Shown: piece after piece, positions 7,248 through 11,552 of the stretch
Layout: every line of letters starts with the position of its first letter
Position numbering within the stretch: position 1 is the first letter of the stretch
Assembly (NCBI GenBank): GCA_900754515.1
Contig: CAAEDD010000017.1
Coordinates: forward strand, 1 to 11,552
DNA from: an uncultured Oscillospiraceae bacterium
GTDB lineage: Bacteria; Bacillota; Clostridia; Oscillospirales; Oscillospiraceae
DNA length: 11,552 nt
Reading direction: 5' to 3'
Made by a program: the position numbers and the translations under genes
The notes under the pieces: model-generated
What the model saw: only the letters and a program-made list of their open reading frames with translations
Database searches by the model: none
Told to the model about the DNA's origin: nothing

Positions 7248-8525
7248 TTAAATCTCTGCCTTGGCGGCGGAGCGATTAGCAACCTTTCTGGCCTGGAAGA
7301 TGGCAAAGATTGCGGCCAAGGCGCCAAGAGCTGCGGTCAGCACACCGTAAACAATTATCCGGGTGTATCCGGCGTTGCCGTATGCGTCTATCCAATTGCC
7401 GAACATTGTATGTACGAACATGTCCGGGAGATAGCCGATAAGAGTGGCGATAGCCACGGCCGTGGCCGAGATCTTGGTGGATATGCCCAATTCAGCCTGA
7501 ATGGAGAAATAGGTGCCTTTGCACAGGAACATGGCCACGCCAACCAGAAGAAGAAGCACGGCAAGCAGTGTGCTGCTTGTGCCATTTGGGAGCACCAGGA
7601 ACAGGCCCAGAGTTACAAGGCAGGACAGCTGTCCCAAAACCTGCTCTTTAGATACGGACTTAAAAACGTTATCTGCCAAAACCCCGCCCAGAGGCCCGCC
7701 GATGAGACGGCAGCCATAGGTCCTGAGAGTGCCAATGCTGGCGGCGGTAACGGCGGACATGCCAAGAACATTGGTGCTGTAGGGGGTCAGATAGCTTGCC
7801 ACGGCAGAGATGGTGACGTAACACCACACGAGTATGGCCATTACCCATATGCCGGGAATCTTAAAGGCAGATATGTAATCCTTCATGTTAAAGGACTGGC
7901 GCTCAGCTTTCTGATCCACATTCGCTCCGAATTCGGCATCCTTGGGCATCAGAAGCAGAACAAGAATGCCGGAGACAAGAGAGAGCAGGCCCATGCACAG
8001 AAGCGCATCTCTAAAACCCTTTACAAGGTCGGTGGAACTGACCACGGCCATAATGCCTATCATTATGAAGCTGAGCAGAAGAGAGGCAAGCCCGTTGAGA
8101 GCCTCAAAGATACCGTAAATACGCCCTTGCTCCTCATCGCTTCCGGTCATGCGAATGCCTTTCATCATGGCGGGCCAGAAAGCAAAGCCACCGGTAAGGC
8201 CCATAAGCAGCCAAATTATAACTGCCATAGTGTAGCTCTGATAAGTAAACATGAAAAGGAAGCTCAATGCAGCCTGGCCAAAGATGGATACCAGAAGTAC
8301 AGGTTTTGGGCTGAACTTATCTCCTATCCATCCGCCGGGCAAATAGGAAACGGTACAGGCTACAGCGTAATAGGTCATTAGAGAGCCCAGCTGGGCATTG
8401 GTGCAGCCCATAGCCGCTATCATCTGATCATAAAAGCTGGATTTCATGTAGGGCATAACATACATAAAGCCGTAAGCAATGCCCAGCGCCAGAAGAAGCA
8501 GGAATCTTTTGGTGTTTTTACTCAT
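7248..8525 (-). CDS. Major facilitator superfamily (MFS) transporter
   Basis: This 425-residue inner-membrane protein has about 12 hydrophobic helices and the MFS motif A between helices 2 and 3 (GGWIGDKFSPKPVL, residues 64-77). A cytoplasmic central loop (about 198-216, charged, with DQKAERQ) separates the two halves. It is the first gene of the operon, with GGGAGGA about 8 nt before the ATG. Because a sodium symporter of another family lies in the same operon, one may import substrate while the other exports a fermentation acid or imports a second substrate; this is inference. MFS substrate specificity cannot be read from the sequence. The long leader (about 190 nt from the predicted promoter) is unusual. 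Confidence 0.92.
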   Translation of the reverse strand: MSKNTKRFLLLLALGIAYGFMYVMPYMKSSFYDQMIAAMGCTNAQLGSLMTYYAVACTVSYLPGGWIGDKFSPKPVLLVSIFGQAALSFLFMFTYQSYTMAVIIWLLMGLTGGFAFWPAMMKGIRMTGSDEEQGRIYGIFEALNGLASLLLSFIMIGIMAVVSSTDLVKGFRDALLCMGLLSLVSGILVLLLMPKDAEFGANVDQKAERQSFNMKDYISAFKIPGIWVMAILVWCYVTISAVASYLTPYSTNVLGMSAVTAASIGTLRTYGCRLIGGPLGGVLADNVFKSVSKEQVLGQLSCLVTLGLFLVLPNGTSSTLLAVLLLLVGVAMFLCKGTYFSIQAELGISTKISATAVAIATLIGYLPDMFVHTMFGNWIDAYGNAGYTRIIVYGVLTAALGALAAIFAIFQARKVANRSAAKAEI

Positions 8526-8555
8526 AGGTTTTTCCTCCCTGAATAGTATTTTTTG

Positions 8556-8577
8556 CCTGTCTCAAACAGGACTTGAG
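8556..8577 (-). other. Small competing inverted repeats in the operon leader
   Basis: CCTGT-CTCAA-ACAGG (8556-8570) forms a 5-bp hairpin. Its loop CTCAA can alternatively pair with TTGAG at 8573-8577. The two pairings exclude each other and lie just upstream of the MFS ribosome binding site in the minus-strand leader. The stems are short, so this could be chance. Confidence 0.2.
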
Positions 8578-8583
8578 TACCAT

Positions 8584-8613
8584 GTGACAAAAAGGCTTGA
8601 AATATGATATAAT
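8584..8613 (+). promoter_or_regulatory. Possible plus-strand promoter (alternative)
   Basis: GTGACA (8584-8589), an 18-bp spacer and a perfect TATAAT (8608-8613) resemble a sigma-A promoter pointing toward the GntR gene. Transcription would begin near 8620, run through both operators and give a leader of nearly 200 nt. It would face the operon promoter. A closer promoter (8736-8763) explains the GntR gene better, so this one is tentative. Confidence 0.3.
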
Positions 8614-8636
8614 AAATGCTAGATTATTCACGAGGT

Positions 8637-8653
8637 ATTGGTAAGGCCAATTT
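8637..8653. promoter_or_regulatory. Putative GntR operator, copy 1
   Basis: The sequence ATTGGTAAGGCCAATTT has a palindromic core (ATTGG, 5 nt, CCAAT). It is repeated exactly at 8700-8716. The half-site layout resembles FadR/LldR-type GntR operators (TNGTNNNACNA class). It lies within the leader of the minus-strand operon, about 70 nt after the expected transcription start. Confidence 0.65.
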
Positions 8654-8699
8654 TTTGCGAAAAATAAAATGCCTCACAAGGGCTTCATAATTGCACCAA

Positions 8700-8716
8700 A
8701 TTGGTAAGGCCAATTT
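8700..8716. promoter_or_regulatory. Putative GntR operator, copy 2
   Basis: This is an exact second copy of the 17-mer at 8637-8653 in the same orientation, 63 bp away, close to six helical turns. It covers about +2 to +18 of the predicted operon transcript, a position where a bound repressor would block transcription. It also lies upstream of the predicted GntR promoter. Binding by the adjacent GntR protein is inferred from proximity and site type. Confidence 0.7.
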
Positions 8717-8724
8717 CTGATGCG

Positions 8725-8753
8725 ATTATAGCAAATTAACAATATAAAGTAAA
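8725..8753 (-). promoter_or_regulatory. Promoter of the minus-strand operon
   Basis: Read on the minus strand: -35 TTTACT (8748-8753), a 17-bp spacer, and a perfect TATAAT (8725-8730) preceded by TG plus one base, forming an extended -10. Transcription should start near 8718, giving a leader of about 190 nt before the MFS gene. The predicted start abuts operator copy 2. Confidence 0.6.
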
Positions 8754-8763
8754 TTTGTATTAT
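8736..8763 (+). promoter_or_regulatory. Promoter of the GntR regulator gene
   Basis: TTAACA (8736-8741), a 16-bp spacer and TATTAT (8758-8763) match the sigma-A consensus at 5 of 6 positions each. Transcription would start near 8770, about 46 nt before the GTG start. It overlaps the divergent operon promoter, whose -35 lies between its two hexamers, so the two probably compete for polymerase. Confidence 0.5.
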
Positions 8764-8815
8764 CACAGAAATAATGCAGAAATAATTGTTAATTTCACAC
8801 AAAAGGGGCGATATT

Positions 8816-9541
8816 GTGATTTTTCAGTCAGATATTGTTAATGAAACGACAAGCGCAAAGATCGTGGAACACATAGAATCTGAAATAATTTGCGGCCGGC
8901 TGAGAAAAGGGGACAAGCTCCCAACGGAGCGGAAAATGGCTGAGGACATGTCCGTCAGCAGGGCCACTGTGCGCGAGGCTGTGAAAGCACTTGAAACCAT
9001 GGGAATAGTTGTTTCGGTGCAGGGAAGTGGAAACTATATTACACAGACGCCGGAAACCACTGTGGACAGAACCTTATGTGCTCTTTTTGCTCTTAATGAC
9101 GGTACGATGGAGAACCTGCTTGAACTGCGGATGATGCTGGAGGCCGAGGCCTTCAGAGATATCGCGGCCTATGCCACCGATGAGGAGATAGAACGCATAG
9201 CCGAAAAAGCTGACTATGATTACCTGGATCCCTCTCTGGAAAGACAGAACAGCAACGACCATGGATTTCATCTGGCCATGATCCAGCTGAGTAGAAATAC
9301 CTTGGTGAAATATCTCTACACCACTTTATCTGCACTTACAAAAGTCTATATGGGCCGTGTCCTTGCTGCTACGCTAAGCCTGGACGAGGGATATATTACG
9401 CAGCAGGACCATATCCACATAGTAAACTGCCTGAGACAGAGAGATGCAGAAGGTGCAGTAAAGGCTCTGAAAGAGCATCTGGCCATTACGCCAAAATATA
9501 TGGAGATCATGCCGGGCTCTCCAGAAAACGCAATCAGTTGA
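8816..9541 (+). CDS. GntR-family transcriptional regulator, FadR/FCD subfamily
   Basis: This 241-residue DNA-binding regulator has an N-terminal winged helix-turn-helix (about 12-78; LPTERKMAEDMSVSRATVRE is the classical GntR recognition region) and a C-terminal all-helical FCD ligand domain (about 95-225). Candidate metal/ligand residues of the FCD pocket are D148, H152, H199 and H221. Such regulators usually sense organic acids (lactate, glycolate, gluconate and others) and act as repressors released by the ligand. I chose the GTG at 8816 because AAAAGGGG lies 8 nt upstream; an in-frame TTG at 8786 has no ribosome binding site. It is divergent from the operon and likely controls it through the repeated operators. 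The effector is probably an intermediate of the operon's pathway; this is inference. Confidence 0.92.
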   Translation: MIFQSDIVNETTSAKIVEHIESEIICGRLRKGDKLPTERKMAEDMSVSRATVREAVKALETMGIVVSVQGSGNYITQTPETTVDRTLCALFALNDGTMENLLELRMMLEAEAFRDIAAYATDEEIERIAEKADYDYLDPSLERQNSNDHGFHLAMIQLSRNTLVKYLYTTLSALTKVYMGRVLAATLSLDEGYITQQDHIHIVNCLRQRDAEGAVKALKEHLAITPKYMEIMPGSPENAIS

Positions 9542-9651
9542 ATTAAGCAAAATATGAATTCTGGTAGCCTAATTTCAGAATCGGCCATGACCTTAAAACT
9601 ATCGGGTGTCAAAAGGGAAGGCTTTAATAAACTTAAATAGCTATAATTAAA

Positions 9652-9707
9652 AACGGCACCCCGCTTGCCGGACATTTGAGCCAATGTCTGACAAACGGGG
9701 TGCTTTT
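9652..9707. terminator. Long bidirectional terminator-like hairpin after the GntR gene
   Basis: GCACCCCG (9656-9663) pairs with CGGGGTGC (9696-9703), and the arm continues inward through TTG/CAA to GACATT/AATGTC around a 6-nt loop, with only two C/A mismatches. On the plus strand it is followed by TTTTGTT; on the minus strand by CGTTTTTAATT. It can therefore end the GntR transcript and also block antisense transcription. It lies about 115 nt after the stop codon. Confidence 0.75.
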
Positions 9708-9708
9708 G

Positions 9709-9852
9709 TTGTCCCTTGTGACAGAAGGGGCGAGAGATGTACTGGAAGAGTTGTTGCCGTTAAAATCAAAAAAAGCTAGAGTGCACTTAAATTATGTTGT
9801 ATATAATGAAGCGGACCGGCTTTTTATTTATGGGGAGATTGTGAGGGTATAA
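9709..9852 (+). pseudogene. Short protein-like open frame, possible gene remnant
   Basis: From TTG at 9709 or GTG at 9718 a frame of 44-47 codons reads to TAA at 9850. Its translation looks like real protein: acidic helix VLEELLPLKSKKAR, then VHLNYVVYNEADRLFIYGE. No good ribosome binding site precedes it, and its first codons overlap the T-run of the hairpin. The frame is open upstream through the hairpin to 9637. I do not recognise a family. It may be the C-terminal remnant of a lost gene, a genuine small protein, or chance. Confidence 0.22.
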
Positions 9853-9978
9853 ACCGGGAATTATTGGAAAAACATGTTCATAATAAAAGAAAATGGGCCA
9901 ATCGAATTATCCTATGATAATGCGAAGTGTGTTAAAATAATGTAATATAAACAGTAACAGTTGTTGGTGGTGATAGAT

Positions 9979-10587
9979 GTGCAGGCTAAAGAATTTTTTT
10001 CTATGGCACTCAATATAAAGGATGAAAAAATTATTTCAGATGTTGCCGGCAAAAGCACGTTCAGACATGTCCAGCAGGGAGAATTGTTACTGCGCGAGGG
10101 CGAATATCAGCGGGAAATGATGTTTTTGATTAATGGAATAATCCGATTTTTTTACTTTGATGTAAATGGTCAGGAGATAACCGACTGCTTTGTAGCTGAT
10201 GCGTGCATACCCATAATGGCCCGGCCGAAGCTTATGCTGCCTTCCGCTGTGTATATTGAAGCTGCCACTGACAGCGATCTCTACAGTATACCCGCCCAGG
10301 AGATAGACCGCCTGTTAAATCAATACAGCGAGCTGATGCAGCTTTATAACCGGATGCTTATGGATGCTTTTACAATGCATTGGGAGATAAAGACGATGGT
10401 ATGCAGAAACACTGCTATGCAGCGGTATAAATGGTTCCTGAAAAATTATCCCGGATTCATTGACAAGGTCAGCAATAAACACATTGCGTCTTTTCTGGGA
10501 ATGACACCGGTGACTCTAAGCCGGCTGCGCAGGGTGATACGTGAACAGGAGCATGAGCATATAGAAGCCGACGGATACGAAGTTTGA
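9979..10587 (+). CDS. Crp/Fnr-family transcriptional regulator
   Basis: This protein of about 202 residues has an N-terminal cyclic-nucleotide-binding-like beta-barrel (roughly 15-115) and a C-terminal winged helix-turn-helix (roughly 165-195; VSNKHIASFLGMTPVTLSRL is the recognition segment). The barrel lacks the GE...RSA arginine-serine signature that binds cAMP phosphate; the equivalent stretch reads MARPKLMLPSAVYIEA. There is no N-terminal cysteine cluster of the oxygen-sensing FNR type. The ligand is therefore unknown. I chose GTG 9979 because GGTGGTGA lies 5 nt upstream; TTG 9961, several other in-frame starts, and ATG 10003 are alternatives. It is probably a single-gene transcript ending at the hairpin 10748-10769. 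No direct link to the operon on the left is visible. Confidence 0.85.
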   Translation: MQAKEFFSMALNIKDEKIISDVAGKSTFRHVQQGELLLREGEYQREMMFLINGIIRFFYFDVNGQEITDCFVADACIPIMARPKLMLPSAVYIEAATDSDLYSIPAQEIDRLLNQYSELMQLYNRMLMDAFTMHWEIKTMVCRNTAMQRYKWFLKNYPGFIDKVSNKHIASFLGMTPVTLSRLRRVIREQEHEHIEADGYEV

Positions 10588-10682
10588 CAGACGGGCAGGA
10601 AACGCATATTTCACCTTGCAATTTCTGCGGTCGGATCAAGCTTGCCGCCGAAAAAAACGGATATATCAGCGTAACTTTTTAA
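10584..10682 (+). other. Short CxxC-containing open frame overlapping the Crp-type stop
   Basis: A TTG at 10584 overlaps the stop of the Crp-type gene as TTGA and opens a 32-codon frame ending in TAA at 10680-10682. It contains PCNFCGRIK, a zinc-ribbon-like CxxC, and ends KNGYISVTF. There is no clear ribosome binding site, although translational coupling would not strictly need one. It could be a tiny coupled protein, a remnant, or chance. I do not recognise it. Confidence 0.2.
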
Positions 10683-10695
10683 GTATAGCCGGTAT

Positions 10696-10732
10696 AAAAA
10701 CGGGAGTGGCGCTGTTGATGATGCGCCACTCC
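10696..10732 (-). terminator. Intrinsic terminator of hypA
   Basis: A perfect 10-bp stem (GGAGTGGCGC / GCGCCACTCC, 10-nt loop, 10703-10732) is followed on the minus strand by CG and a run of five T (10696-10700). On the plus strand no T-run follows, so it serves the minus-strand hypA transcript, about 40 nt past its stop codon. Confidence 0.85.
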
Positions 10733-10747
10733 AAGTAAAATTCAACC

Positions 10748-10769
10748 ATCCCCTTACAAGGGGATTTTT
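10748..10769 (+). terminator. Intrinsic terminator of the Crp-type regulator transcript
   Basis: ATCCCCT (10748-10754) pairs with AGGGGAT (10759-10765) over a 4-nt loop, and the T-run extends to 10769. It points plus-strand and stops transcription immediately before the convergent hypA stop codon. Confidence 0.8.
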
Positions 10770-10770
10770 G

Positions 10771-11115
10771 CTACATGGCTTCTATTTGCTTTATGATCAT
10801 TTCGCTTCCTTGCTGCAGCCATGTGTTGCCGCTGCCGCAATAGGGACAGGTTTTACCGTATTCAAGTGTAGGATAGGTTTTGCGGCAGCTGTCACACCAG
10901 GTTATGGCTGGAATGGGCTCGGTTATGAGCTGAGCTCCCTCAATCAAAGGAGTCTTTTTCGCATACCAATTCCAGCAGTCCACAAGATACTCAGGGACTA
11001 TACCTGAAACCTCGCCAAACTCAAGAGTGACGGAATTGACCTTGGTCAGTTCGTTTTCTTTTGCCAGTTCCTCGACCTGCTTTATGACATAGGTAACTAT
11101 ACTAAGTTCGTGCAT
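10771..11115 (-). CDS. hypA: Hydrogenase nickel incorporation protein HypA
   Basis: This 114-residue metallochaperone delivers nickel, with HypB, to [NiFe] hydrogenase; in some bacteria it also serves urease. It starts MHELSIV with the invariant nickel-binding His2 and has the zinc site C74-x2-C77 (CDSC) and C90-x2-C93 (CPYC). LEFGEVSGIVPE (residues 31-42) is a family signature. Length and start are standard; AAAGGAC lies 5 nt before the ATG. No hypB, hypF or hydrogenase gene is next to it in the window, so it appears to be expressed alone, with its own terminator and convergent to the Crp-type gene. Its hydrogenase may be encoded elsewhere or just outside the window. Confidence 0.95.
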   Translation of the reverse strand: MHELSIVTYVIKQVEELAKENELTKVNSVTLEFGEVSGIVPEYLVDCWNWYAKKTPLIEGAQLITEPIPAITWCDSCRKTYPTLEYGKTCPYCGSGNTWLQQGSEMIIKQIEAM

Positions 11116-11552
11116 TTTTCGTCCTTTCAGATTTTATATTTTAAATTATACATTGAAAGGAGAAAAATTACTATAATAAATTTGATTTTTTTGTAGATAC
11201 TGATTTTTTAAACTAATTAAAATTTAATTATTTACCAATTATTCCATAAATTATACCAATTATGCTGTTTTTTGCTCCACTTCTACAGGAGTGTGATATC
11301 ATAATTAACATGTGACTTTTATACAGTAAAACATAAAAAGACTTGCAAATAAAGTGAAAAAAGCAGAATAACGAAAAACTTTTGGCACCTGATTAAACAA
11401 AAGGTTCAGTAATTCTCAACAATCAAGTTTTTATTAATTTTATTAAAACAATGATTTCAATTCCCAAAAAGACATTTTACTGCTGTGGCAGCCTTGTTCC
11501 GACAAGCCTGGAAAGCTTTTGCAACAATGGTGAAAGTTATAAACTATTATCA
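11116..11552. other. AT-rich region to the right edge, no supported gene
   Basis: These 437 nt are strongly AT-rich up to about 11460. They contain the hypA leader and promoter side. The last part is less AT-rich and holds an imperfect hairpin, CAG-C-CTTGT / ACAAG-C-CTG (11489-11510). An ATG at 11451 (plus) opens a frame of 34 codons to the edge (begins MISIPKKTFYCC) without a ribosome binding site. It could be the start of a gene beyond the window, but I cannot support it. Confidence 0.5.
11145..11173 (-). promoter_or_regulatory. Possible hypA promoter
   Basis: A perfect TATAAT on the minus strand (11145-11150) lies about 30 nt before the hypA ATG. The hexamer 17 bp upstream, TAGTAA (11168-11173), matches the -35 consensus at only three positions, so an activator or a different promoter may be involved. 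Confidence 0.35.

Larger units (their letters stand above)
9542..9978. other. 437-nt gap between the GntR and Crp-type genes
   Basis: The first 110 nt show no feature I can support. A long hairpin follows (9652-9707), then a small repeat CCCTT-7 nt-AAGGG (9713-9729). After that comes a short open frame that looks like protein coding (9709-9852) and AT-rich DNA up to the Crp-type gene. A TATAAT at 9802-9807 has no convincing -35. The promoter of the Crp-type gene could not be placed with confidence. Confidence 0.5.

Noticed and set aside
7233..8381. Plus-strand open frame of 382 codons opposite the MFS gene
   Set aside because: It is rich in Gly, His and Gln, has no membrane segments or motifs, and is the antisense shadow of a clear transporter gene.
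8637..8716. Repeated 17-mer as a minimal CRISPR array
   Set aside because: Only two copies with a palindromic core in a promoter region and no cas genes; an operator pair explains it better.
9346..9684. Minus-strand open frame of 112 codons overlapping the GntR gene end
   Set aside because: Most of it is antisense to the FCD domain and it ends in the hairpin; there is no ribosome binding site or recognisable domain.
11442..11552. Minus-strand open frame entering from the right edge (about 36 codons)
   Set aside because: Short, no recognisable motif, and all three minus frames are closed soon after; insufficient to call a gene end.

Overview
This window most likely comes from a Clostridia-type Firmicute; an amino-acid-fermenting Oscillospirales relative is my guess. 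The reasons are strong AAGGAGG-type ribosome binding sites, moderate-GC genes separated by AT-rich gaps with TATAAT-like promoters, stem-loop plus T-run terminators, and a ferredoxin-dependent 2-oxoacid oxidoreductase of the kind common in anaerobic clostridia. The genus cannot be fixed from the sequence alone.

Positions 8525 down to 1 hold one tightly packed minus-strand operon that runs off the left edge. In transcription order it encodes an MFS transporter, a four-subunit 2-oxoacid:ferredoxin oxidoreductase (8Fe-8S ferredoxin, alpha, beta, gamma), a sodium:solute symporter, a D-2-hydroxyacid dehydrogenase, a class III (CaiB/BaiF) CoA-transferase, and a second D-2-hydroxyacid dehydrogenase cut by the window edge. 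Several junctions have the stop codon touching or overlapping the next start. The only larger internal gap, between the gamma subunit and the symporter, carries two stem-loops.

Positions 8526-8815 are a regulatory region shared with a divergent FadR/FCD-type GntR regulator (8816-9541, plus strand). It contains two copies of a palindromic 17-mer 63 bp apart, the likely operators, and overlapping divergent promoters. The operon promoter has an extended -10, and one operator copy sits just downstream of its expected transcription start, as expected for local repression by the GntR protein.

Positions 9542-11552 are a looser region: a long bidirectional terminator-like hairpin, a possible gene remnant, a Crp/Fnr-type regulator (plus), two strand-specific terminators, a solitary hypA nickel-insertion gene (minus), and an AT-rich tail to the right edge.

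Inferred working model: the operon handles a 2-oxoacid/2-hydroxyacid pair. A transporter brings in an amino acid, hydroxyacid or related organic acid. The oxidoreductase converts the 2-oxoacid to acyl-CoA, CO2 and reduced ferredoxin, while the dehydrogenases interconvert 2-oxoacid and (R)-2-hydroxyacid with NAD(H). The CoA-transferase can move CoA from an acyl-CoA to the hydroxyacid. This resembles the ldhA-hadA and fldH-fldA part of Stickland reductive branches, here combined with the oxidative branch. No 2-hydroxyacyl-CoA dehydratase is visible; it could lie beyond the left edge or be absent. The substrate is not determined.
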